DNA of 39,564 nt from Candidatus Nitrotoga sp. 1052 (GTDB lineage: Bacteria; Pseudomonadota; Gammaproteobacteria; Burkholderiales; Gallionellaceae), in contig NZ_CAKMHQ010000062.1 in NCBI RefSeq assembly GCF_927312905.1, positions 1 to 39,564 of the forward strand. The letters run 5' to 3'. The notes under the pieces were generated by a model. That model was not told where the DNA came from, made no database searches, and saw only the letters and a list, made by a program, of their open reading frames with translations. This document shows positions 23,763 to 31,903 of the stretch, in pieces. A program made the position numbers and the translations under genes. Every line of letters begins with the position of its first letter. Positions within the stretch are counted from its first letter, which is position 1.

Positions 23763-24134
23763 TGATGCTGTTTGCATGATTTCCATAAATGACTAATGAG
23801 TTAAATAACTTAGCTGCGTACAGTTGGCATAGATAGTTATATGAAACAAAGCGAGAAGATGTCATAGCTATGAGTTGAAGGCTTCCATGATGTTCTATTG
23901 CTGTTAGTTTTCGGCTTCATAGATGCTTCTTCCACAAGGATTATCCTAAAAGGCATCCTGAATCCTACCTCTATATAGGGCAGATGATTAAAGGCGCCGC
24001 AATTTTTGATTGTGCGCCTTTTTTTATACTGAAATATTTTGCTGTATGTATATGATAACCCGCATAGATTTGGCATTGGATTATGGAAGTATTAACGCAG
24101 AGGAATAGTCCTAAAATTAAAAAGAGAGAGCCTC
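23763..24134. other. 372-bp gap containing an isolated terminator
   Basis: No coding frame was convincing. The only clear structure is the terminator at 23990-24027, about 230 bases past the upstream stop. The gap could therefore be a long 3' untranslated region or contain a small RNA gene. The A+T-rich end leads to the OmpA-domain gene. Confidence 0.35.
23990..24027 (+). terminator. Strong Rho-independent terminator
   Basis: AAAGGCGC pairs with GCGCCTTT (8 bp), and the inner GCAAT/ATTGT extends the stem after one bulged C; the loop is TTTTG. A run of T follows directly. The orientation is for rightward transcripts. Confidence 0.8.
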
Positions 24135-24851
24135 ATGAGAAAATCATTAGCAAATAAAAAAAACGGACTATCTGTGTTAATTGCTTTAATACTGGGAATT
24201 ATCACCGCGTCGGTTAATGCACAAACAACACGCAATGAAATGGAGCATATCGAAGTAAATATTCATGACTCGAGTGGCAAGATAGTGAGGAGTGGGGCTG
24301 GAGAATGTTGGCACACTCATTTCGGTGTGGCAGAGGGTGAATGTGATAAGTCAATGCCGATAGCGAAGACCGTTGCGCCCGCTCCAATTGACAAGCCCAC
24401 TCCAATTGCTCCACCAATTCAAATCGAGGAACCGGTTGCGGTGGCCGAATTGCCAATTGTTTCAACTAAAAAAATAACACTGGATGCAAGCGAATTTTTC
24501 GATTTTGGTGAACCGATATTGCGGCCGTCAGTTCGCGCTGAGCTGGATGATTTTGTCGAAAAGCTTAAAGATACCAATCCCCAAACAATCAAGGTAATTG
24601 GACATGCCGATCGATTTGGTAGTGCCACTTACAACCAGATCCTTTCCGAACAACGAGCAGCCACAGTGAAGGCTTACCTGGTTAGAAAAGGTATCTCGTC
24701 CGATATAGTGCTTGCCGAAGGAAAGGGTGATACGCAGCCGATTACGATAAAAGACCAATGCCCAGGCGACATGACCCCCCAAACTATTGCATGTCTGCAA
24801 CCTGATCGCCGTGTTGAGATTGAAGTGACTGGCACCAAGATTGGGCCATAG
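24135..24851 (+). CDS. OmpA-domain outer-membrane/peptidoglycan-linked protein
   Basis: Exported protein with a C-terminal peptidoglycan-binding OmpA domain. The signal peptide covers about residues 1-29 (to SVNAQ). Residues 30-75 form a small domain with HIEVNIHDSSGKIVRSGAGECWHTHFGVAEGECD, and 80-110 are a proline-rich linker. The OmpA-like domain (~112-232) has ITLDASEFFDFGEPILRPSVRAELDDF, IKVIGHADRFGSATYNQILSEQRAATVKAYLV and LQPDRRVEIEV, with the conserved Asp and Arg that bind diaminopimelate. No beta-barrel domain is present. The N-terminal WHT...EGECD motif is common in betaproteobacterial OmpA proteins. It closes the envelope cluster. Confidence 0.92.
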   Translation: MRKSLANKKNGLSVLIALILGIITASVNAQTTRNEMEHIEVNIHDSSGKIVRSGAGECWHTHFGVAEGECDKSMPIAKTVAPAPIDKPTPIAPPIQIEEPVAVAELPIVSTKKITLDASEFFDFGEPILRPSVRAELDDFVEKLKDTNPQTIKVIGHADRFGSATYNQILSEQRAATVKAYLVRKGISSDIVLAEGKGDTQPITIKDQCPGDMTPQTIACLQPDRRVEIEVTGTKIGP

Positions 24852-25378
24852 TCCTCATTAATTTGTACTGTATAAACTCGGATATGTCACAGACCTTTGT
24901 TCGCCAAGGCTATAGGTTTGGCCAATGCAAGCGATGGATAGTCGCGACTACCCGCCTCACTTCGTAATCACTCATCCATTTTCTCGAACGTTCGCGGGTA
25001 ATTAACACCGGGGATAGTCCATATTAAAAGTTGCTGCGAATTGTTGGGGCGGCAGCCTCAGAGTTGCTATAAAAATAGTAAAAGTGTTTATATATGCGCG
25101 CTAGCGCACGGACAAGCATTTGGAAATAAGTGATGATTCGCATGACAATGATGGGTGCTCAGAATTTGATATTTAGCAACTCCCAACGTCCAAAAAATTT
25201 AAATACGTTAAAGCTTTAAATTCTGAATTTTTCGTCGATCTTGTTGTTGCAGAATATCTTTTTGGCGTTTGGCAAGACCTTGCCTGTCGGAGATTGTGAG
25301 GTGATGTGCAATTCCATGATGTCCCCAGTTTTAAAGGTGCCAAGTAGAGCAGATTTAACTGAAGTAAGGTGAACGTCA
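24852..25378. other. 527-bp gap before the GGDEF gene
   Basis: No gene is supported. It contains the perfect 12-bp palindrome TAGTCGCGACTA at 24939-24950 and the second CGCTAGCGCAC repeat at 25091-25133. The remainder is A+T-rich without further recognisable structure. AAGGTG lies just upstream of the GGDEF gene start. Confidence 0.4.
25091..25133 (+). repeat. CGCTAGCGCAC repeat, copy B
   Basis: Resembles 20989-21026 in both the GCGCTAGCGCAC core and the following TTTGGAA(A/G)TA. Copy B lies 246 bases before the GGDEF gene. Confidence 0.5.
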
Positions 25379-26317
25379 ATGGTCAGCCTATCTGATATTC
25401 TGAATGCTAACGTCCTGATTGTTGACGATCAGGACGTGAACGTTCGCTTGCTCGAACACATGTTGGGCGGTGCGGGCTATGTTTCTGTCACATCCACGAC
25501 GAATCCGTTTGATGTGTGCGAGCTATATCGCAAAAATCGTTACGACCTGGTACTGCTTGATTTGCAAATGCCCAGAATGGACGGATTTCAGGTAATGGAA
25601 AGTCTTAAAGAAATCGAATTGGATAATTACCTTCCAGTGCTTGTGATTACTGCCCAACCGAAACAAGAGTTGCGCGCGCTGCAAGCTGGCGCGAAGGATT
25701 TCATCAGCAAACCTTTTAATGTAGCCGAGACGCTGGCAAGAGTTCATAACTTGTTGGAAGTACGTCTGTTACATAAAAAAGTGCGTAATTATGCCAAGGT
25801 ACAGGAATCCCGGGCATTGCATGATCCGCTGACTGGGCTAGCCAACAGGCAACTGCTGGCGGATAGGGTTTCGCAGGCCATTACCCACGCGCAAAGGAAC
25901 ATGAGTGCGATGGCGCTGTTATATATAGACTTGGATGGATTTAAACAGATTAATGACACCTTTGGCCACGACGGTGGAGATATTGTGTTAAAGCTGGCCG
26001 CATCACGCTTGGTGGCTGCGGTGCGCAATGAGGACACCGTGGCGCGTCTGGGTGGAGACGAATTCGTGATTGTACTGTGGCAGATTAGCAGCGCCGACGG
26101 TGCGGCCCTTGCCGCGGAAAAAATGATCCAAACACTGTCACAACCGTACAGCATTCATGGGCACACCGTCAATATTACCGCCAGCATAGGCGTTAGTATT
26201 TATTCCGAGCATGGCCGTGATGCGGAGTCGCTTTCGAAGAGCGCAGATCTGGCGCTATATGAGGCCAAGCATGCGGGTAGAAATAACTATCGAATTTCAA
26301 ACCGCACAGACTTGTGA
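25379..26317 (+). CDS. Response regulator diguanylate cyclase (REC-GGDEF)
   Basis: Phosphorylation-controlled synthesis of the second messenger cyclic di-GMP. The receiver domain (~10-125) has the acidic pair Asp16/Asp17, phospho-acceptor Asp61 in LVLLDLQMPRMDG and Lys111 in ISKPF. After a short helix (LLEVRLLHKKVRNYAKVQE), the GGDEF domain starts with DPLTGLANR (149-157). It has an intact RLGGDEF (GGDEF at 225-229) and an RNED inhibitory site five residues before it (216-219), so both catalysis and product inhibition look intact. The 312 aa are standard. No sensor kinase gene is adjacent, so it is an orphan regulator; its location beside envelope-stress genes may be meaningful. Confidence 0.93.
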   Translation: MVSLSDILNANVLIVDDQDVNVRLLEHMLGGAGYVSVTSTTNPFDVCELYRKNRYDLVLLDLQMPRMDGFQVMESLKEIELDNYLPVLVITAQPKQELRALQAGAKDFISKPFNVAETLARVHNLLEVRLLHKKVRNYAKVQESRALHDPLTGLANRQLLADRVSQAITHAQRNMSAMALLYIDLDGFKQINDTFGHDGGDIVLKLAASRLVAAVRNEDTVARLGGDEFVIVLWQISSADGAALAAEKMIQTLSQPYSIHGHTVNITASIGVSIYSEHGRDAESLSKSADLALYEAKHAGRNNYRISNRTDL

Positions 26318-26373
26318 AGGGCGCTTCAAAAAATTTAACACCAACTAACCCCCTGAGATACCAATCCACATAA

Positions 26374-26550
26374 GGGCACCTCTAAAAATCCAATTTTGCG
26401 AGCAGCCGTTGCGGCTTGCTTGCTTACCCCGCTTCGTCACAATACGGCGTTACTCGAAAAAATTATCGCTTACATATCAACTATATGCCGCGCTCAAATT
26501 TTTTACTCGTGCCTTGTCTTGCTTAGAAACTTGAATTTTTAGAGGCGCCC
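26374..26550. mobile_element. MITE-like palindromic element, copy 2 (full form)
   Basis: A 177-bp element with the same terminal inverted repeats as copy 1 (left GGGCACCTCTAAAAATCCAA; right complementary to GGGCGCCTCTAAAAATTCAA). It is flanked by ATAA on both sides (26370-26373 and 26551-26554), a 4-bp duplication different from the TTAA at copy 1, which supports independent insertion. It retains the ~37-bp inner segment with AGCCG-TTG-CGGCT that copy 1 lacks. No coding capacity was found. Confidence 0.82.
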
Positions 26551-26601
26551 ATAAGTTAAGCATCCCGCTCTTTAAAATTAAAAAAACACTGGACATGAAG
26601 T

Positions 26602-26651
26602 CGCGCTTTGCGCGGCGGCCAATGAGGATTGTCTGATCTTCGCTGGCCGCC
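26602..26651. other. Double hairpin upstream of the PIMT-like gene
   Basis: CGCGC-TTT-GCGCG (26602-26614) is followed by GGCGGCCA/TGGCCGCC with perfect 8-bp arms (26614-26651). They lie about 150 bases before the methyltransferase start. They could be an RNA structure or a remnant of a mobile sequence; there is no T tract. Confidence 0.4.
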
Positions 26652-26798
26652 TTATCGCTTCCCTTTCTATTTGCCGCCTTTAATTGCATCCATTAGGAAT
26701 GTCATCAAAATGCGTAAATGGGGCAGTCATTGAGCGCAAGCAGTGACCTTGCTAAACTGTTAATATGAAACATTGATAATATTTTGGAGTAGAGGGAG

Positions 26799-27449
26799 AT
26801 GGGTAACGTGGAGCAAGCGCGCTTTAATATGGTGGAACAACAGATTCGACCTTGGGACGTGCTGGATATGCGGGTGCTGGATTTGTTGAGCAAGGTTAAA
26901 CGCGAACGTTTCGTGCCGCCCGGCAGCCAAAGCATGGCTTTCATGGATATGGAAATTCCACTGGGACATGGAGTTTCAATGTGGCAGCCCAAGATGGAAG
27001 CGCGCGCATTGCAGGCTTTGCAGCTTGGGCGCAACGACCGCGTGCTGGAAGTCGGCAGCGGCAGTGGTTATCTGACAGCTTTGCTGTCCCATCTCGCGAT
27101 GCATGTGACCAGCGTTGAGATCGTGCCGGAGCTGCATGCCTTTGCGGAAAAGAATTTGGCGGCGCATCATATCAATAACGTAACTTTAGCGCTGGGCGAT
27201 GCGGCGCAAGGCTGGCCGGGTTCTTACGATGCAATCGTGCTGACTGGCTCAGTACCAATTTTACCGGAAGCATTCCAGGACAGCTTGAAACCAGGAGGCC
27301 GTTTGTTTGCTATCGTTGGTGATGCTCCGGCGATGCATGCCAATCTGATTACTTGTGTGGCACCCGGTATATTCGAGAGAGTTACCCTGTTCGAGACCTG
27401 CATTGCGCCACTGCAAAACGCGCTGCAACCCAAGCGTTTCGTCTTTTGA
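26799..27449 (+). CDS. Protein-L-isoaspartate O-methyltransferase-like protein
   Basis: SAM-dependent methyltransferase of the PIMT family, which repairs isoaspartyl residues. VEQARFNMVEQQIRPWDVLDMRVLDLLSKVKRERFVP is the start seen in the betaproteobacterial subgroup. The SAM motif is VLEVGSGSGYLTALLS (82-97), followed by VTSVEIVPELHAFAEKNL and LKPGGRLFAIVGD. The region that normally holds the substrate-site serine is altered here (IPLGHGVSMWQPKMEARALQAL), so activity on isoaspartate is uncertain. The 216 aa are typical. A GGAGTAGAGGGAG stretch precedes the ATG. Confidence 0.82.
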   Translation: MGNVEQARFNMVEQQIRPWDVLDMRVLDLLSKVKRERFVPPGSQSMAFMDMEIPLGHGVSMWQPKMEARALQALQLGRNDRVLEVGSGSGYLTALLSHLAMHVTSVEIVPELHAFAEKNLAAHHINNVTLALGDAAQGWPGSYDAIVLTGSVPILPEAFQDSLKPGGRLFAIVGDAPAMHANLITCVAPGIFERVTLFETCIAPLQNALQPKRFVF

Positions 27450-27462
27450 TGCGGTTATTTGC

Positions 27463-27497
27463 CAAAAAAGCACTGGCGATAGTTAATCGAGTGCTTT
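27463..27497 (-). terminator. Rho-independent terminator of the leftward hypothetical gene
   Basis: AAAGCACT/AGTGCTTT form a perfect 8-bp stem that overlaps the stop codon of the leftward gene. On that strand six T follow. It may also slow rightward transcripts from the convergent PIMT-like gene, though only three T follow on that side. Confidence 0.7.
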
Positions 27498-28005
27498 AGA
27501 ACACCTGCTGTTTTATGTCGATGCCCAATTTTCGTGCCGCTGTACCCGCTGCCACAATGATGTGTTCATCCAACTCGGTGTTATGCACACCACCCGTAGC
27601 AGGGATATGTGCAAGAGCGCCGTGCGCTGATTCCATCAGCATGTTGAAATGGCTATCTTGATCATTGATCAATGGACGCGGGACGATGGCCTGAAAATAC
27701 AACATGCCGTGTCGCATTGTGATGGCGAGCAGATAAAGTTCGTGGCCAATTGCAGCGGCTTCTGGGTCGCGCACCTCAAAACATTGCGTTGAGCTGTTTT
27801 GGCTTGCATCACGCGGACCGGGTATCTGCTTGGCGATGGCTTCAATAAATGTTTGTGCGATATTGAGCTTGGGTGCCAATGTAGCGTGATATTGCCCCGT
27901 GCGGTTGAGGATGACCGGATTTTCAAGCACTGCGCGCTTGGTGTTACGCAGTGTGAGAACTACGATAATCGTGATGATAATTGTGGCAAGGGTTATTTCA
28001 ATCAT
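27496..28005 (-). CDS. Membrane-anchored hypothetical protein
   Basis: Not recognised. Residues 3-19 (EITLATIIITIIVVLTL) form a single N-terminal membrane helix; the remaining ~150 residues are soluble and mixed alpha/beta (YHATLAPKLNIAQTFIEAIAKQIPG, FEVRDPEAAAIGHELYLLAITMRHGMLYFQAIVPR, LDEHIIVAAGTAARKLGIDIKQQ). It is convergent with the methyltransferase gene and has its own terminator directly after the stop. A stand-alone transcript is likely. The reading frame is well formed, but no function can be proposed. Confidence 0.7.
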   Translation of the reverse strand: MIEITLATIIITIIVVLTLRNTKRAVLENPVILNRTGQYHATLAPKLNIAQTFIEAIAKQIPGPRDASQNSSTQCFEVRDPEAAAIGHELYLLAITMRHGMLYFQAIVPRPLINDQDSHFNMLMESAHGALAHIPATGGVHNTELDEHIIVAAGTAARKLGIDIKQQVF

Positions 28006-28175
28006 GGTTATAAACTTTAATACAATGAATCGATAGTATAGCCGCCTCTACCACATTTGAATTAGTAAACTATAGAGTCGGCCATGCAATTGATCGATAG
28101 AATATCTGGAGTTTGGTGAGTTCATATCGGATATAAATCGCCCGAATTGGGAGTTTTTTACTATAGGAGATAGCC

Positions 28176-28550
28176 ATGGCAAATCCATTCGTACATATAG
28201 AGCTGCAAACGGGCGATGTCGCCAAAGCAAAAGAGTTTTATTCAGAATTGTTTGATTGGAAGTTGGAGGATCTGCCCATGCCCGGCGGCAGTGGCACTTA
28301 CACCATGATCAACGTAGGCGAAGGTACCGGTGGCGGAATGATGACCAGTCAATCTCCGGGTGTGCCGCCTCACTGGCTGGCCTATATCGGTGTAGACGAT
28401 ATCGCTGCCAGTACCGCAAAGGCTAAGTCGCTTGGAGCAAAGGTTGTACATGATGTCATGGAGGTGGGGAGCCATGGTTGGATGAGTATTATTGTGGATC
28501 CCACGGGTGCTAAATTTGCTTTATGGAAAGGAAAAACGAGGGAGTCCTGA
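28176..28550 (+). CDS. VOC (glyoxalase/bleomycin-resistance fold) protein
   Basis: Small metal-dependent-fold protein of the vicinal oxygen chelate superfamily, 124 aa, forming one beta-alpha-beta-beta-beta pair. PFVHIELQTGDVAKAKEFYSELFDWKLEDLP is the classic start (His at the first metal position and Glu in IEL). VPPHWLAYIGVDDIAASTAKAKSLGAKVVHDVMEV and MSIIVDPTGAKFALWKG are the second half. This subgroup is usually annotated as a hydroxylase-like or glyoxalase-related protein, and the substrate cannot be read from sequence. GGAGA lies just before the ATG. Confidence 0.87.
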   Translation: MANPFVHIELQTGDVAKAKEFYSELFDWKLEDLPMPGGSGTYTMINVGEGTGGGMMTSQSPGVPPHWLAYIGVDDIAASTAKAKSLGAKVVHDVMEVGSHGWMSIIVDPTGAKFALWKGKTRES

Positions 28551-28661
28551 ATTTTATGTAAACGGAATTTGTTAATGCTGCGGCACCGCTGTTCATCGAA
28601 TTGGATAGTAAGACGATCAAGCGCAGCTTTTAGAGTTTCAATAATGCCTCATCAGACTGAA

Positions 28662-28805
28662 ATGAGTCACGATATCCTGGATATCTTTCCCATGCTCATG
28701 TTCACCGGTTCAATCGCGCTGGTGGTTTAGATCACCTGCCTGACTGATTTCTGGCGGGCCTTAAGCACAAAGGGTTTGATTTTCTTCATGGTGTGCTTTT
28801 ATTAA
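28662..28805 (+). other. Possible remnant of a small membrane protein
   Basis: From ATG 28662 a frame reads MSHDILDIFPMLMFTGSIALVV, then a TAG at 28728, then ITCLTDFWRALSTKG and LIFFMVCFY with TAA. The hydrophobic segment suggests a decayed or truncated membrane protein. It could equally be chance. The rest of the gap 28551-28812 shows nothing else. Confidence 0.2.
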
Positions 28806-28812
28806 TTACGCC

Positions 28813-31800
28813 TCAACGGTTTTTTTCCTCAAACCACTTGTACAACGTTGGTAGCACAACCAACGTGAGCAAGGTGGAGGTAACCAGGCCGCCGATTACC
28901 ACGATGGCGAGGGGCCGCTGGACTTCAGATCCTGGCCCTGTAGCGAACAACATGGGGATAAGCCCCAGCATCGCTACCGTGGCGGTCATCAGCACTGGGC
29001 GAAAGCGCTGCCGGCAACCTTGAATTACGGCATCTGTCTGAGACATGCCTTTATCCCGCAAGGTGCGGATATAGGATACTAGAACCACACCATTTAGCAC
29101 TGCGATCCCCCACAGGGCGATGAAACCCACTGAGGCTGGCACTGACAAATACTCACCTGTTAGAAACAGGGACACCACGCCGCCTATCGAGGCGAAAGGC
29201 AGCACCATGATGATAAGCGAGGCGTAGCGCAGGGAACCGAATAGCAGGAACAGCAGGAAGAAAATCGCAGCAATGGTCACGGGAACGATAATCATCAAGT
29301 GACCCATCGCCCGCTCCATGTTCTGGAACTGACCGCCCCATTCCAGGTAATAACCCTCGGGGAGCTTGACCTTGGCATCTACAGCTAATTGCAGTTCGGC
29401 GACGAAACCGCCCAAGTCACGACCCTTCACGTTCACCCCAACCACGATACGACGCTTGGCCTTCTCCCGGCTAATCTGCGCCGGCCCATCCAGAACACTG
29501 ATGGTGGCCAAATCTTCCAGAGCCACGTGGGCACCGTTGGGCGAGATGATGCGCAGACCATGGATCTCCCCCAAGCTGTTGCGGAAGCTCTCCGGCAAGC
29601 GCACCACGGCGCTAAAGCGGCGCTCGCCCTCAAAGATTTCGGTGGTCGTCCTGCCGCCTATAGCAGTCTCGATCACGTCGTTAATGTCAGCCACGTTGAG
29701 GCCGTGGCGAGCGATGGCTTGACGATCGATATTAATAGACAAATATTGCTGACCGGTAACCCTTTCCACGCGCAGATCCTGCGCTCCCTTGATGGAGGTC
29801 GCCACCTTGGCGATTGCGTCGGCTTTGAGTTTGAGCGTGTCTATGTCATCACCGAACAATTTGATCGCGACATCGGAGCGCACCCCGGTGACCATCTCGT
29901 CAACTCGGTCTGAAATTGGCTGGGCCATCACAATCTGCACCCCGGGCAAAGTCCTGACCTTGTCCCGGATGGCGTCAGCAATGTCGTCCTGCGTCCATCC
30001 CTTTGGCCACTCGTCACGGGGTTTGAGACTGACTATCGGGGTAGATTCATTCTGACTTTGCGAATCGGCGGGGCTCTCGCCACGGCCAACGCCAGAAAAA
30101 GCGGATTTCACACCGGGCACCTGCATCACCATGCGCATCGCCTCCATTTCTATCTTGATGGATTCTTCCAGCGAGATATTGGGCACGCGATTTATGCCGG
30201 GCACGATAGACCCTTCCTTCATCTCGGGAATGAACGCCGTGCCGAGCAAAGGTAGCAGCAGCAAGGCTCCGACGAACGCCCCTCCAGATACGATGATGGT
30301 CTTCCTGCCGTTGGACAGCGTCCAATCCAACAGCCGCAGATAAGGTTTCTTCATAAAGGCAACCAAGCGGGTATCGTGCTCGTTCTTTCCTATTAACAGG
30401 TATGAGCACAGAACCGGGGTCAGGGTGAGCGCCAGAATCAGCGATACGAACAGGGCGATAGCAATGGTGTATGCGAGGGGAGCGAACATTTTGCCTTCCA
30501 TGCCCTCCAGAGTCATCAGTGGCAGGAACACCAGGATGATGATAGAGATACCAAAAATAACAGGCGTGGCTACCTCCGATGCTGCATCAAGGACTACCTG
30601 CATCCGGCTAATATCTTTGCGCTCAGCGAGACGCTGAAAAGTATTTTCCACTACCACCACCGCACCGTCCACAATCAAACCGGTGGCAATAGCAAGGCCG
30701 CCGAGGGACATCAGATTGGCAGACAGGCCGTAATGGTTCATCACCATGAAGGTGATCAGTGGGGTCAAGAGCAGGGATGCAACTACGATCAGGGATGAGC
30801 GCACATCACCGAGGAACAGAAACAGCACGATGATGACAAGAACCACGCCCTCGAGCAGTACCTTCATCACAGTTTTCAAAGCAGCGTCCACTAGTTCGCT
30901 GCGGTCGTAGTATGGAATGATTTTGAGGCCGCCGGGGAGCATCCCCTTATCGTTTATTTCTGCGACCCTTTGCTTGACCCGGCTAACAATCTCTTTGGCG
31001 TTGCCGGCGCGGATCATCATCACTATCCCGCCCACCGACTCGGTGATGCCATTTTTAAGCAACGCGCCGTAGCGCACCTCGTGACCGATGGTTACTTCAG
31101 CTACATCGCGCATGAACACCGGCACTCCACCCTGCTCCTTGAGCACGATCATACGGATATCATCCAGGGTTTTTATCAGGCCTATGCCGCGAATCAGATA
31201 TTGCTCAGCGTAATGGGGCAACACGCCGCCGCCAGAGTTGGCATTGTTACGGGCGAGAGCCTGATACACTTCCTGCAGTGTCACCTTGTAATGCTTCATG
31301 CGATCCGGATTCACCAACACCTGATACTGCTTGACGTAGCCACCCTGGGAATTGATCTCCGCCACGCCTGGAATGCCACGCAGCAGTGGCCGCACCACCC
31401 AGTCCTGAGTAATGCGGCGTTTGGTCAGCTCTTCTTGACTAAGCACACGCTCTCCGTCGTCTGGCTGCTCCAGTGTGTACTGATAAACCTCACCCAACCC
31501 TGTAGACAGCGGGCCGAGTATTGGTGTCACGTCCTGCGGCATTCGCCCGCCTACCTCGATCAGGCGCTCCATTACCAGCTGGCGCGCGAAATAGACATTG
31601 GTAGCATCGGTAAACACCAGGGTGATCAGCGATAGCCCCGGTTTATTGAGCGAGCGCATCTCCTCTAATCCCGGCAGGCCGGTCATGGCCATTTCCAACG
31701 GCACGGTAACGAAGCGTTCGACTTCCTCGGGTGAACGGCCCAAAGCCTCAGTGGCAATCTGCACTTGTACGTTGGTCACGTCTGGAAAGGCATCCACTGA

Positions 31801-31902
31801 CAGCTTCCGCGTCGCGTCCAGCCCGAATGCCACCAAGCAAACCGCCACCACGACAAGCACCAAACGCTGTTTAAGCGCAGCCTCAATCAGGGATTCCAGC
31901 AT
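28813..31902 (-). CDS. Heavy-metal efflux RND pump (CzcA/CusA family)
   Basis: Proton-driven inner-membrane pump that exports metal ions across the envelope together with the adaptor and outer-membrane channel encoded upstream. The 1029 aa are the normal HME-RND length. The N-terminus MLESLIEAALKQRLVLVVVAVCLVAFGLDATRKLSVDAFPDVTNVQVQI, the helix-4 motif GLIVDGAVVVVENTFQRL (acidic proton-relay residue; around residue 410), GTAFIPEMKEGSIV, and PLAIVVIGGLVTSTLLTLVVLPTLYKW at the end identify the family. The VDGAVVVVE variant suggests divalent or unspecified metals; copper/silver pumps usually read differently here, but this is not decisive. Its start lies 1 base after the adaptor stop. Confidence 0.92.
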   Translation of the reverse strand: MLESLIEAALKQRLVLVVVAVCLVAFGLDATRKLSVDAFPDVTNVQVQIATEALGRSPEEVERFVTVPLEMAMTGLPGLEEMRSLNKPGLSLITLVFTDATNVYFARQLVMERLIEVGGRMPQDVTPILGPLSTGLGEVYQYTLEQPDDGERVLSQEELTKRRITQDWVVRPLLRGIPGVAEINSQGGYVKQYQVLVNPDRMKHYKVTLQEVYQALARNNANSGGGVLPHYAEQYLIRGIGLIKTLDDIRMIVLKEQGGVPVFMRDVAEVTIGHEVRYGALLKNGITESVGGIVMMIRAGNAKEIVSRVKQRVAEINDKGMLPGGLKIIPYYDRSELVDAALKTVMKVLLEGVVLVIIVLFLFLGDVRSSLIVVASLLLTPLITFMVMNHYGLSANLMSLGGLAIATGLIVDGAVVVVENTFQRLAERKDISRMQVVLDAASEVATPVIFGISIIILVFLPLMTLEGMEGKMFAPLAYTIAIALFVSLILALTLTPVLCSYLLIGKNEHDTRLVAFMKKPYLRLLDWTLSNGRKTIIVSGGAFVGALLLLPLLGTAFIPEMKEGSIVPGINRVPNISLEESIKIEMEAMRMVMQVPGVKSAFSGVGRGESPADSQSQNESTPIVSLKPRDEWPKGWTQDDIADAIRDKVRTLPGVQIVMAQPISDRVDEMVTGVRSDVAIKLFGDDIDTLKLKADAIAKVATSIKGAQDLRVERVTGQQYLSINIDRQAIARHGLNVADINDVIETAIGGRTTTEIFEGERRFSAVVRLPESFRNSLGEIHGLRIISPNGAHVALEDLATISVLDGPAQISREKAKRRIVVGVNVKGRDLGGFVAELQLAVDAKVKLPEGYYLEWGGQFQNMERAMGHLMIIVPVTIAAIFFLLFLLFGSLRYASLIIMVLPFASIGGVVSLFLTGEYLSVPASVGFIALWGIAVLNGVVLVSYIRTLRDKGMSQTDAVIQGCRQRFRPVLMTATVAMLGLIPMLFATGPGSEVQRPLAIVVIGGLVTSTLLTLVVLPTLYKWFEEKNR

Positions 31903-31903
31903 A

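Noticed and set aside
26477-26689. Reverse open frame overlapping the MITE copy
   Set aside because: Half of it is repeat sequence and the rest has no protein-like character.
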